Shown: one piece after another, positions 45,146 through 54,176 of the stretch
How the letters are laid out: each line of letters opens with the position of its first letter
Position numbering within the stretch: position 1 is the first letter of the stretch
Assembly (NCBI GenBank): GCA_016716885.1
Contig: JADJUV010000048.1
Coordinates: forward strand, 1-57,025
Length of the DNA: 57,025 nt
From: Candidatus Trichofilum aggregatum
GTDB lineage: Bacteria; Chloroflexota; Anaerolineae; Promineifilales; Promineifilaceae
Direction of reading: 5' to 3'
Program-made: the position numbers and the translations under genes
Notes under the pieces: generated by a model
Told to the model about the DNA's origin: nothing
Database searches by the model: none
Seen by the model: the letters and a program-made list of their open reading frames with translations, nothing else

Positions 45146-46110
45146 ACAAATGGCTCAATCCTGGCTTGTGGCTCACTATCGCCGTTATCCTTGTTTTGGG
45201 TTTGTGGCCGGTTATAACCGACCAACCCGCCAACCGTGAAGTTATCTTTACCGTACTGTTATCGGTGGTTTTGGCCAGCAGTCTGAACATTCTATTGGGT
45301 TATACCGGGTATGTCAGCTTCGGTCATGTCGTGTTTTTTGGCCTGGGCGGTTATGTGGGCCTATTCCTGATGACCACTGGGGGGACATCCTTGTGGCTGG
45401 CAATGATCGGCGGTGGGTTGGCATCCGGTTTGCTGGCGTTTCTATTGGGCAAGGCTATTCTGCGGCTGCGCGGGGCTTACTTTGCCCTGGCGACGATCGG
45501 CATCAACGAAGCGATGCGGGCGTTTATCAATAATTTCCAGCCGCTGGGTGGAGCCACCGGCATCTCCCTTAATTTCCAGATTTACAACGATTATGGCGGG
45601 GCAGTTAATGCCTTGTGGATGGTTTATTATGTGCTTATTGCTTTGGCTATCATCAATCTCCTACTGAGCTATCAGATTAAAACCAGCAAATTTGGTCTGG
45701 GTTTACTGGCGATTCGGGAAGATGAAGACGCGGCTGAGGTGATGGGTGTCATTACCCCCAATGCCAAAACCTGGGCCTATGTGTTATCGGCTATTTTGCC
45801 CGGTGTGGTAGGGGTACTGTTTTTCTTCAAGAACGGCAACATCGAACCCCCCCAGGCGTTTCGGCTTCATCTATCCATTGAAATGCTGGTGATGGTGATG
45901 TTAGGCGGTTATGGCACGGTGTTGGGGCCGGTTCTGGGCGCAGCCGGATATCAGCGGTTGCGCGGCATCTTGCTAACATCAGAGCTTTTCAAGAATTCCC
46001 AGCTAGGGGTGGCCGGTGCTCTCCTGCTGATCATCGTGCTCTTTATTCCAGCCGGGGCGATTGGCTGGTTACGACATCGTTTCGCCTCTCTGCGGAGGTT
46101 TTTGCCATGA
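45142..46110 (+). CDS. livM: Liv-type ABC importer permease LivM (second system)
   Basis: This 322-residue protein has about eight to nine hydrophobic segments, NILLGYTGYVSFGHVVFFGL, a LRGAYFALATIGINEAMRAF segment and the coupling loop LGLLAIREDEDAAEVMGV. It overlaps LivH and LivG by 4 bp each. With LivH it forms the channel. Intact. Confidence 0.93.
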   Translation: MNKWLNPGLWLTIAVILVLGLWPVITDQPANREVIFTVLLSVVLASSLNILLGYTGYVSFGHVVFFGLGGYVGLFLMTTGGTSLWLAMIGGGLASGLLAFLLGKAILRLRGAYFALATIGINEAMRAFINNFQPLGGATGISLNFQIYNDYGGAVNALWMVYYVLIALAIINLLLSYQIKTSKFGLGLLAIREDEDAAEVMGVITPNAKTWAYVLSAILPGVVGVLFFFKNGNIEPPQAFRLHLSIEMLVMVMLGGYGTVLGPVLGAAGYQRLRGILLTSELFKNSQLGVAGALLLIIVLFIPAGAIGWLRHRFASLRRFLP

Positions 46111-46853
46111 TCTTACAAGTAGAAGGTGTCAGCAAACGGTTTGGGGGGTTGCAAGCCCTCAGCAACATTACCTTTGATTTACGTGAAGGGGAGATCATGG
46201 GGCTGATTGGGCCGAATGGCGCGGGCAAAACCACGCTCTTTAATGTTATTAATGGGGTGTATACGCCGAGTGAGGGGCGGGTGCTTTTCCGCGGCCGCGA
46301 TATAACCGGCGCCAAAACCTATGACGTAGCCCACATGGGCATGGCTCGCACCCATCAGATTGTGCGGCCGCTGAACGAACTTACCGTGCGTGATAACGTC
46401 ACCGTGGGGGCCTGCTTTGGCCGGGAAGGGCATGGACTTAGCGAAGCCAACCGCATCGCCGACGAGGTACTGGCCTTTGTCGGGTTGGCGGAGAAGAGTA
46501 ACCAACTCGCCAGTAGTCTGAATGTGGCCCAGAAAAAGCGGCTGGAAATGGCGCGTGCCCTGGCCGCTCGCCCCTATCTCATCCTTTTGGATGAGGTGCT
46601 GGCCGGATTAAACCCATCCGAAATCGCTCAGATGGTGGAAACGGTGCATAAAATAAGGGATCAGGGCATCACCATCATCATGATCGAACATGTTATGCAC
46701 GCCATTATGAAGGTGTCGGATCGGTTGATTGTGCTGGATTATGGCAAACAACTGGCTGAGGGAACGCCGGAACAAATTACCAGCAACCCCAAAGTGATTG
46801 AAGCTTATCTGGGCGACCCGGAAATGGCCCGTAAGTTGATGGAGGAAGGTTAA
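46107..46853 (+). CDS. livG: ABC importer ATP-binding subunit LivG (second system)
   Basis: This 248-residue ATPase has Walker A GPNGAGKTTLF, signature region LNVAQKKRLEMARALA, Walker B LILLDEVLAGLNPSE and switch region IIMIEHVMHAIMK. Two GCGGCCGC sites encode RGR and VRP. The stop TAA shares a base with the LivF start. Paralogous to the 20.7-kb copy. Confidence 0.93.
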   Translation: MILQVEGVSKRFGGLQALSNITFDLREGEIMGLIGPNGAGKTTLFNVINGVYTPSEGRVLFRGRDITGAKTYDVAHMGMARTHQIVRPLNELTVRDNVTVGACFGREGHGLSEANRIADEVLAFVGLAEKSNQLASSLNVAQKKRLEMARALAARPYLILLDEVLAGLNPSEIAQMVETVHKIRDQGITIIMIEHVMHAIMKVSDRLIVLDYGKQLAEGTPEQITSNPKVIEAYLGDPEMARKLMEEG

Positions 46854-47563
46854 TGGCTATCCTGGAAATACGTGATATCACCTCTGGGTATGGGGAAGTG
46901 CAAATCCTTTGGGGAGCCAGTTTGAAACTGGAAGAGGGGCAATTGACCTCGTTAGTCGGGGCGAATGGGGCCGGTAAAACAACGATGTTGCGCACGGTAA
47001 TGGGGCAAATTCGCCCCTGGAGCGGCTCGGTCTGGTTTGATGGGCAAGATGTAAGCCAGCTACCGGCGTATGATAAAGCGGAATTGGGACTGGTGCTGGT
47101 TCCTGAGGGTCGCCAACTGTTTACGGACATGACTGTGGAAGAGAATTTGGAGATGGGTGCGACACCGAAACGGGCGCGGCCGCGTGTCAAGCGCAACCTG
47201 GAACTGATGTATGAAATGTTCCCTCGCCTCAAAGAGCGACGGGCACAAAAGTCTGGCACTTTGAGTGGTGGGGAGCAACAGATGTTAGCCGTTGCTCGTG
47301 GTATCATGTCTGAACCCCGCGTCCTGATGATTGATGAACTGTCATTAGGCTTAGCCCCGGTGTTGGTATTAAACCTGTTCCAAAGTTTACAGCGGCTCAG
47401 GAAACAAGGCCTGACGATGCTTCTGGTTGAACAAAATGTCCAGATGGCTCTGGCGGTGAGTGATTATGGTTTTGTCCTGTCTCACGGCAAGATGGACCTG
47501 AGTGGCCCCAGCCGTGAATTAAGCCATAACGAGCATGTCCGCTCCGCTTATCTGGGACTGTAA
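46853..47563 (+). CDS. livF: ABC importer ATP-binding subunit LivF (second system)
   Basis: This 236-residue ATPase has MAILEIRDITSGYGEVQILW, Walker A GANGAGKTTML (Ala for the usual Pro), signature LSGGEQQMLAVARGI, Walker B VLMIDELSLGLAP and LLVEQNV. Walker B has Glu-Leu-Ser where Glu-Pro-Ser is usual, a mild change. Last gene of the importer operon. Confidence 0.93.
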   Translation: MAILEIRDITSGYGEVQILWGASLKLEEGQLTSLVGANGAGKTTMLRTVMGQIRPWSGSVWFDGQDVSQLPAYDKAELGLVLVPEGRQLFTDMTVEENLEMGATPKRARPRVKRNLELMYEMFPRLKERRAQKSGTLSGGEQQMLAVARGIMSEPRVLMIDELSLGLAPVLVLNLFQSLQRLRKQGLTMLLVEQNVQMALAVSDYGFVLSHGKMDLSGPSRELSHNEHVRSAYLGL

Positions 47564-47613
47564 CCCAAACGGAAGCATTCAGTCAGTCGTTTATCCGTTT
47601 ATCCGTCCAAACC

Positions 47614-47636
47614 GCCCGGCCGTTTTACGGCCGGGC
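47614..47636. terminator. Hairpin after the Liv operon
   Basis: GCCCGGCCG (47614-47622) pairs with CGGCCGGGC (47628-47636) around TTTTA, 50 bp after the LivF stop. It has a strong G/C stem and small loop. The following bases are not a clean T run. It is the most likely end of the operon transcript. Its two CGGCCG cores lack the G/C flanks of the iterated octamer. Confidence 0.6.
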
Positions 47637-47867
47637 TATGGTTGACTTGAGATTGAGGGATAAGTAGTCAGGGTTAATACCTCAACGGCCCTGGACGTTT
47701 GGTTAAGGGTGATCAGAGGTTTCCAGAGAAAACGAAAGGGGCAGGTCCTAGTTGATGGCCCCATGAAGACGTGGGTTTCCCTGAAGATAGGCCAGCCTTT
47801 GTTGCCTGGTACAGTTTTACGAAAGGTGGACGTATGTTTTTATGACAAGTCACACCATTCGTTTGTT

Positions 47868-48080
47868 GCCGGAAACCCCCGCCCCTGGGGGCGGAGTTAG
47901 GGGTGGGGGGAGCGGTTGCGACCTTCCGGGTTACCTGCAAACATATTTCAGGATTAGGCAGGTTAACTCTCCCTGATTGGTGATTTTTGTCTTGCAAATA
48001 GACGATCATACTCACTTTCTCCCCTTTTCGACATAACAAATCTACTTCTTACAGCGACTAAAGCGTAGTTAGTCGCTTTG
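47868..48080. repeat. Spacer repeats before the kelch gene
   Basis: Three elements are present. First, a C/G hairpin, CCCCCGCCCCTGGGGGCGGA with TTAGGGGTGGGGGG, of the dispersed family (47868-47915). Second, a block at 47923-47965 (CGGGTTACCTGCAAACATAT, then TTCAGGATTAGGCA) that matches 52009-52050 closely. Third, a stem AGCGACTAA / TTAGTCGCT at about 48053-48077. The rest of 47637-48202 shows no gene. Confidence 0.6.
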
Positions 48081-48202
48081 ACTTTCGTTTTCCATACCTT
48101 GTCAAGAGAGCGTTGCCTTTGATTCTGGCGTGATTGTCACCCGTTGCCCCTTGCATTGGGCTATTCCCATTACGCAACCTCTGTACACAAAAAGGATACC
48201 TG

Positions 48203-51200
48203 ATGAAAAAAAGAACCCGCTTGATCCTGTTGCTTGCCTTGTTTCTTCCCTTATTGAGCCAACTGCGGCCGCAAACTGCCGTAGCGCAATCCCTTACCCT
48301 GGATGACCGGGTGGCCTGCCGTCAGGCCATTGAACAGGTCTATTGGCAGCGGCGCACCTGGCCCGATGACAACCTGGAAACCCGTCCCAGCCTGGATGAA
48401 ATGCTGCCGGTGGCCGATATTGAACAGCAAGTAGACGATATGCTGCGTCAAAGTACGGCTCTGGAGCAATTGTGGGGTGAGTCCCTTACCCCGGCGCGTC
48501 TCCAGGCGGAAATGGAGCGCATGGCGACGCACAGTCAAGAACCCGAGGCTTTGGCCGATTTGTGGGCGGCGTTAGACAATGATCCTGCCCTGATTGCGGA
48601 ATGTCTGGCGCGGCCGCAACTGGTCAACCGCCTTCTCACCAACCAGTATGCCACCGATGAGCGTCTACACGGTGAACTACGCGCCCAGGCCGAGGCGGAA
48701 TTGGCGCAACTGGACAGCCCGGAACAACTGGCAACACTCACCGGTGCATACCAGGAAACAACCTGGGTCTTGGCCTCTGCAAACAGCCATCTTGCTCCGG
48801 GCGAGATGGCGTTGAACGCTGATGAGTGGGAAGAGCGGCAGGGAGAGATTACCCAATTGTTTGACGCGGCCGCGTTGCCCCTGCACCAGATTAGCCCCTT
48901 GCAAGAAGATAGCAGTCGTTTTTATGCCGTCACGGTCCTTGAAAACAGCGCCACAACCTTACGCCTGGGTGTCATCTCTTGGGCTAAACAACCGCTGGAA
49001 AGCTGGTGGGCCACCGTGCGTGAACAGTTTGAGGTCGCGGCCGCAGATACAGCCTTCACCTACCAACTGCCTGTGATCGAACGCGGCCGCGGCAACGAAA
49101 CCTGGACACCTACCCAGGCTTTACCCGATCCCCGTTATGAACATGGGGCCGCCTGGACGGGCAACGAAATGATTGTCTGGGGTGGCATGAGTGTCGTAGG
49201 ATGGGAATTCCGTGATGGCGGCCGCTACAACCCCGCTACCGATACCTGGACAACCATGAGTACGGTGAATGCGCCCCTGGCCGGTATTACACCGGCTGTC
49301 GTCTGGAGCGGTACGGAACTGCTGGTTTGGGGTACGAGTAATGTCGGCGGGCGTTATAACCCGCTTACCGATACCTGGACACCTATGACCGCTACCAACG
49401 CCCCCATACCACGAACCAATTTTGCTTACGCCTGGTCAGGTACCGAGCTGATTATCTGGGGTGGCGTCAACCCTTCTCCTCTCAGTAGCGGGGGTCGCTA
49501 TAACCCCACGACCGATACCTGGACGATCTTGCCCAGCAGTGGTGCGCTCTCCGCCAGAGGGTATCTCAAAGGGGTATGGACGGGCAACGATTTTATCGTG
49601 TGGGGTGGGTATACCGGTTCACAAGTGTACAACGACGGCGCCCGCTACAATCCCACCAGTAACACCTGGACACCCCTCAACCAATCCGGGACACCCACAG
49701 CCCGTTATTTCCACACGGCTGTCTGGACAGGCACGGAAATGATCATCTGGGGTGGCAGCTTTAGTGATAACAGTGGCGGCCGCTACAATCCAACCACCGA
49801 TAGCTGGACACCCACCGATCAGACCACGGCCCCCATCCTCAATTGGTTGCACACCGCCGTCTGGACCGGTTCGGAAATGATTGTTTTTGGTGGCTCCCTC
49901 ACAACACCCGGCGGGCGTTACAATCCGACCACGGACACCTGGACAACCCCCAGCACCATTAACGCGCCCGAGAAACGAGAGGCTCATACAGCGGTTTGGA
50001 CCGGGTCCGAAATGCTGGTGTGGGGTGGTTATGGCAATGGTCATTTTATGAATAATGGCGGCCGCTACAGCCCCACAACCAATACCTGGATCACGATTAA
50101 CAATTTGAATGTTCCCCAGGCGCGCTATAACCACGCCAGCGTCTGGACAGGGGCAGAGTTAATCGTATGGGGTGGGTGGAATGATCCCTACCCAGTAGAT
50201 GGTGGTCGTTATGACCCCGTGACCGATTCCTGGCAAAGTACCAGCCTGGTCAATGTCCCGGCAGGTCGGGAGCGACCCACGGGCGTCTGGACAGGCACAG
50301 AGATGATGGTTTGGGGTGGCACACCAGAAACATCCCCCGGTACGGGCGGCCGTTACAATCCCGTCACCAATAGTTGGTCCACCATAACCACAGCGGGCGC
50401 ACCAGAAGGGCGTTATGGGCATTCTGCCGTTTGGAGCGGCGCGCAAATGATTATCTGGGGCGGCGTTGACCCGGGCGGTCGTTACAACCCGGCTACCAAC
50501 AGTTGGTCAGGGATGACGAGCGTGAACGAGCCTAACACACGCAATGAGCATGTCACCGTCTGGACAGGTTCGGAAATGATTGTGTGGGGAGGCAATATTT
50601 TCTCGATGCCTTATGATGATGGTGGCCGCTACAACCCCACGACAGATACCTGGACCCCCACCAGCCTGAACAACCCACCCCAGCCACGTGAGCGTGGCGC
50701 CGATGCAGTCTGGACAGGCACGGAGATGATCGTTTGGGGGGGCTGTGTGGAATTTGGCTGCACGACCTATCTAAACGATGGCGGCCGCTACAATCCTGTG
50801 ACCGATAGCTGGGTAGCGACGAGTATGAGTGGTGCGCCTTCCCCTCGCAGTACCAATTTGGCCTGGACAGGCGTAGAGATGGTGGCCTGGGGTGGGATGG
50901 GTGTCACGGGTGGACTGTATAACCCGCAGACCAATAGTTGGCGGGCGATGAATACGGCCAATGCTCCCTTTGATCGAAATGATCACACCGCCATTTGGAC
51001 AGGGCAAGAGTTTATTGTCTGGGGTGGTGGCCCCGTCACAACGGCCACAGGGGGACGTTATGGGATTCAGTACGCCAACAATTCACCTAATGCCGTGCCG
51101 GATGCGTACAGCACACCCCAGGATACACCGCTGGTGATCAACGCGCCGGGTGTTCTGGGCAATGATGATGACCCTGATAATGATCCGTTGACCGCCTCAT

Positions 51201-51412
51201 TGGTAACAACAAGCAGTCACGGCACGGTCAATTTGCAGGCCGATGGTGGCTTCACCTACACCCCGGATGCGGGTTACAGTGGGAGCGATAGTTTCACCTA
51301 TCGGGTTTATGATGGTCAGGCGTATAGTGGTCCCAACAACGGTGCAGTTGACGATTACTCCTGTGACCAATGGGCAGATTTTCCTTCCCCTGCTGATGCA
51401 ACGCTGATATAA
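48203..51412 (+). CDS. Secreted kelch-repeat protein with Ig-like C-terminal domain
   Basis: AAAGGA seven bases before the ATG at 48203 gives MKKRTRLILLLALFLPLLSQ, a signal peptide probably cleaved after AVAQ. An alpha-helical region of about 260 residues follows, then about 14 kelch-type repeats of about 50 residues with the pattern HTAVWTGSEMIVWGG...GGRYNPTTDTW, likely two beta-propellers. A cadherin/Big-like domain (PQDTPLVINAPGVLGNDDDP, DGGFTYTPDAGYSGSDSFTY) closes it. The frame as written ends DDYSCDQWADF...; one base change near 51353 gives TITPVTNGQIFLPLLMQR. That FLPLLMQR ending resembles the common tail of exported Chloroflexota proteins, so a late frameshift is likely. The role is probably surface binding. 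Four repeats use GCGGCCGC for GGR. Confidence 0.85.
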   Translation: MKKRTRLILLLALFLPLLSQLRPQTAVAQSLTLDDRVACRQAIEQVYWQRRTWPDDNLETRPSLDEMLPVADIEQQVDDMLRQSTALEQLWGESLTPARLQAEMERMATHSQEPEALADLWAALDNDPALIAECLARPQLVNRLLTNQYATDERLHGELRAQAEAELAQLDSPEQLATLTGAYQETTWVLASANSHLAPGEMALNADEWEERQGEITQLFDAAALPLHQISPLQEDSSRFYAVTVLENSATTLRLGVISWAKQPLESWWATVREQFEVAAADTAFTYQLPVIERGRGNETWTPTQALPDPRYEHGAAWTGNEMIVWGGMSVVGWEFRDGGRYNPATDTWTTMSTVNAPLAGITPAVVWSGTELLVWGTSNVGGRYNPLTDTWTPMTATNAPIPRTNFAYAWSGTELIIWGGVNPSPLSSGGRYNPTTDTWTILPSSGALSARGYLKGVWTGNDFIVWGGYTGSQVYNDGARYNPTSNTWTPLNQSGTPTARYFHTAVWTGTEMIIWGGSFSDNSGGRYNPTTDSWTPTDQTTAPILNWLHTAVWTGSEMIVFGGSLTTPGGRYNPTTDTWTTPSTINAPEKREAHTAVWTGSEMLVWGGYGNGHFMNNGGRYSPTTNTWITINNLNVPQARYNHASVWTGAELIVWGGWNDPYPVDGGRYDPVTDSWQSTSLVNVPAGRERPTGVWTGTEMMVWGGTPETSPGTGGRYNPVTNSWSTITTAGAPEGRYGHSAVWSGAQMIIWGGVDPGGRYNPATNSWSGMTSVNEPNTRNEHVTVWTGSEMIVWGGNIFSMPYDDGGRYNPTTDTWTPTSLNNPPQPRERGADAVWTGTEMIVWGGCVEFGCTTYLNDGGRYNPVTDSWVATSMSGAPSPRSTNLAWTGVEMVAWGGMGVTGGLYNPQTNSWRAMNTANAPFDRNDHTAIWTGQEFIVWGGGPVTTATGGRYGIQYANNSPNAVPDAYSTPQDTPLVINAPGVLGNDDDPDNDPLTASLVTTSSHGTVNLQADGGFTYTPDAGYSGSDSFTYRVYDGQAYSGPNNGAVDDYSCDQWADFPSPADATLI

Positions 51413-51474
51413 GCGGCAGGGGAGACTCATTGTAGTTTACTTGGCATTGGCATTTTTTGTGCTGACCTCTGGAG

Positions 51475-51505
51475 ATTAAGAGACTGAGAGACTAAGAGAT
51501 TTCCA
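51475..51505. repeat. AGAGACTGAG simple repeat
   Basis: TTAAGAGACTGAGAGACTAAGAGA is a short tandem repeat of AGAGACTA/G. A longer inverted copy lies at 56135-56222. Confidence 0.5.
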
Positions 51506-51563
51506 GAGGTCGTCCAAATTTTCGCCAGAGTTGAATCGTTTAAAAAACAGTCAGGTAACACGG

Positions 51564-51656
51564 TTTCCCCCACCCCTAACCCCGCCCCCAGGGGCGGGGA
51601 ACTTTCTAAAGTGCCGGTATTTCCCCTTCCCGCCGGGAAGGGGGTAGGGGGATGGG
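51564..51656. repeat. CCCACCCCTAACCCC palindromic repeat
   Basis: CCCCCACCCCTAACCCCGCC with CCCAGGGGCGGGGA, then CCCCTTCCCGCCGGGAAGGG and GGTAGGGGGATGGG, form two hairpins. Same family as 14088-14168, 41480-41592 and 47868-47915. It lies about 150 bp beyond the kelch gene and may terminate its transcript. The rest of 51413-52058 shows no gene, but carries GCGGCCGC at 51786 and 51929. Confidence 0.65.
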
Positions 51657-52008
51657 CGAATCAACTCATTACCCGATTAGAAATTTAATCAACAAACAGT
51701 CTCCCAGGCCGTTTGTATATCACATCTTTAACTGAGGGTAGTGCAATGGCCGCGCCTTGTGGCCTATTCCCGCGCCATCCGAAACGCGGCCGCAACCCCA
51801 AATTCAAAAGCCCTGTTGGTGAACTATTACAACCCGAATGTGCTGTAACCTATGTTGCCCTTAATGTGGTTGTGTATTGGGTGCGGCCTGGGGCTGGTTG
51901 CTGTTGCCATAATAGGGTGGGGTCAGTCGCGGCCGCGGGCGTCATCAACATCGCCAACTGGCAGACCGGTGACACAACGAGGGGAGGAAGGGTGGCGGGC
52001 GGTTATTG

Positions 52009-52050
52009 ACCTTGCGGGTTATCTGAAACATATTTCAGGACTTGACAACC
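52009..52050. promoter_or_regulatory. Block shared by the two secreted-protein upstream regions
   Basis: Here the sequence is GACCTTGCGGGTTATCTG-AAACATATTTCAGGACTTGACA. At 47923-47965, upstream of the kelch gene, it is GACCTTCCGGGTTACCTGCAAACATATTTCAGGATTAGGCA. About 36 of 41 positions agree. The copy here ends in TTGACA, a good -35 box, but no clear -10 follows. It may be a promoter element or a dispersed repeat. Confidence 0.55.
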
Positions 52051-52058
52051 GTCCAACT

Positions 52059-52110
52059 CTTAACCCTTGAATAACCTAAAATTAACGCCTGATTAACTTC
52101 ACCTTAAAAC
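52059..52110 (+). promoter_or_regulatory. Pho-box-like array, five TAA(C/A) repeats at 11-bp period
   Basis: TAAC begins at 52061, 52072, 52083 and 52094, and TAAA at 52105: exactly 11 bp apart each time. Extended units read CTTAACCC, AATAACCT, ATTAACGC, ATTAACTT and CTTAAAAC. Direct TTAAC-type repeats every 11 bp are the known architecture of PhoB/SphR-type binding sites (one helical turn). The array lies about 150-200 bp before the start of the choice-of-anchor I gene. Phosphate control of that gene is inference. Confidence 0.72.
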
Positions 52111-52260
52111 AGAGCTTTTACCCTCTTACCTGGCGTGTTGCTCAACACGTTCTTGTTGGCCTTGACCAGAATCCGAGTTCTCATCAGACCTGAACCGGGC
52201 TGATACCTGCTGGTTGTTGGCTACTGCTACCTATTGGTTCTAACCTAAATGGAGGGTTTT

Positions 52261-54043
52261 ATGCTGTTTTCACCTGTGCGGAAGTTGTTGCTCCCCGTCG
52301 TGTTCCCTGTTTTAGCTTTGTTTATTTTTCTGGGTGGCGTCCTGATCCCTAACCAGGTAGCAGCGAACCCGTCCTCTTATCACAATCCGATGAATAACCC
52401 GCTCCAACCAACTGGAGCAATTACCTTGACGGTTTTGGGAACTTACACCAATACTACTGCCGCCTTTGCCGAAGGGGCATCAGAAATTGTGGCTTATGAT
52501 GCTGTTAGCCAAACGTTGTATGTGGTAAATGGGTTCGCGGCCGCAGTGGATATCCTCGACATCAGTGACCCAACTAACCCAACCCTACTGGCTCAGATTG
52601 ACGTGACCCCCTACGGGGCCAACGTGAACAGTGTGGCCGTGCAGAATGGGGTGGTCGCGGCCGCGGTCGAAGCCGATCCTCTGCAAAATCCCGGCAAAGT
52701 GGTCTTCTTTGACCGGGCAGGCAACTACCTCAACGATGTTACCATTGGGGCCTTACCTGATATGGTCACATTTAGCCCGGACGGTCAAACCGTTTTGGTA
52801 GCGAATGAAGGTGAACCCAACGGCGATTACGACAACGACCCGGAAGGTTCAGTCAGTCTGGTAGACATCTCTGGAGGGGTGGGTTCAGCGACGGTTATCA
52901 ATATCGGTTTTACCGATTTTAATGTCGGTGGTCCCCGCAATGGGGAATTGCCTGCCGCTGTGCGTATTTATGGCCCTAACGCCACCGTCGCCCAGGACAT
53001 CGAGCCGGAATATATTACTGTTTCCCCTGATTCCAGCACCGCTTATGTGACGTTGCAAGAAAACAATGCCCTGGCGATCATTGATATAGACACCGCCACT
53101 ATCAACACCATTGTGGCTTTGGGTTTCAAAGATCACTTAACTGGGGCAGGTTTGGATGCCAGCGACCGGGATAATATTATTAATATCACCAACTGGCCGG
53201 TATACGGTATGTATCAACCTGACTCCATCGCCGCCTATGAGCAGGGTGGCAACCTGTATCTGGTGACGGCCAACGAAGGGGATACTCGCGATTATGATGC
53301 CTATGGCGAAGAAGCCCGCGTCAGCAGCTTAGACCTGGACCCGGACGTGTTCACCGATGCTGCCACACTGCAACTGCCGGAAAACCTGGGCCGTCTGACG
53401 GTCACGACGGCCAATGGGGATACCGATAACGACGGCGATTTTGATGCCCTGTATGTGCCTGGGGCACGCTCCTTCTCTATCTGGAACGCCAGCGGCCAAT
53501 TTGGTTTATGACAGCGGTGATGCCATTGAGCAGATTACTGCCAGCATGTACCCCGACGATTTCAACAGCACCAATGATGAAAACGGCACCTTTGACAATC
53601 GCAGTGACAACAAAGGGCCGGAACCGGAAGCCCTGGCCCTGGGGCGGATTTATGATCGGACATACGCCTTTGTTGGTTTAGAGCGGATGGGCGGCATTAC
53701 GGTATTTGATGTGACCGATCCGTTGAACCCGGAATTTGTGCAATATGTGAATAATCGCGATTTTTCCGGGGACGCTGAGGCTGGAACAGCGGGCGACCTG
53801 GGACCGGAAGGGCTGTATTTCATTCAAGCTACCACCAGCCCCAATGGTGCGCCGATTCTGGCTGTGGCCAATGAAATCAGCGGCTCCACCACCCTCTACG
53901 GCATTCAGTTCCCGGCCCCGACCGATGTGAACTTGACCACCTTTGGGGGGTCAAGCCTGGGGGTTGGTCAGATGGCCCTGGTGATGGTAGCCCTTCTACT
54001 GGGTTTGGCGGCGGTAATGCGCGTGACGCGGCCGCAGAAATAA
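52261..54043 (+). CDS. Choice-of-anchor I family secreted protein, one frameshift
   Basis: The GGAGGG at 52251-52256 is five bases before the ATG at 52261 (MLFSPVRKLLLPVVFPVLAL). The ATG at 52249 overlaps that site and is rejected. Signal peptide, then a beta-propeller-like body: SEIVAYDAVSQTLYVVNGF, DISDPTNPTLLAQIDV, PDMVTFSPDGQTVLVANEGE, DIEPEYITVSPDSSTAYVTL and LVTANEGDTRDYDAYGEE. After a shift near 53500 (one extra T) come LVYDSGDAIEQITASMYPDD, SDNKGPEPEALALGRI and YAFVGLERMGGITVFD. It ends with a C-terminal anchor: a hydrophobic helix (MALVMVALLLGLAAVM) followed by RVTRPQK. Relatives are fused to or confused with alkaline phosphatases and phytases. The Pho-like array upstream fits a phosphorus role. 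Confidence 0.87.
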
Positions 54044-54054
54044 TAACGTTTATC

Positions 54055-54170
54055 GGTCATAAGAAAACTCACGCCAGGGCGTAAAGGCCGCAAATGTTCT
54101 CACTTGGCGACTTGGCGTCCTTTGCGTGACTAAACTACTTCCGATAAGGTCTGTTGGTTTATCGAACCTG
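54055..54170. repeat. GGCGTAAAGG / CCTTTGCGT degenerate repeat
   Basis: CACGCCAGGGCGTAAAGGCC and, further on, CTTGGCGACTTGGCGTCCTT and TGCGTGA form a degenerate inverted repeat of a type common in intergenic DNA. It is non-coding. Confidence 0.5.
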
Positions 54171-54176
54171 GTGACA

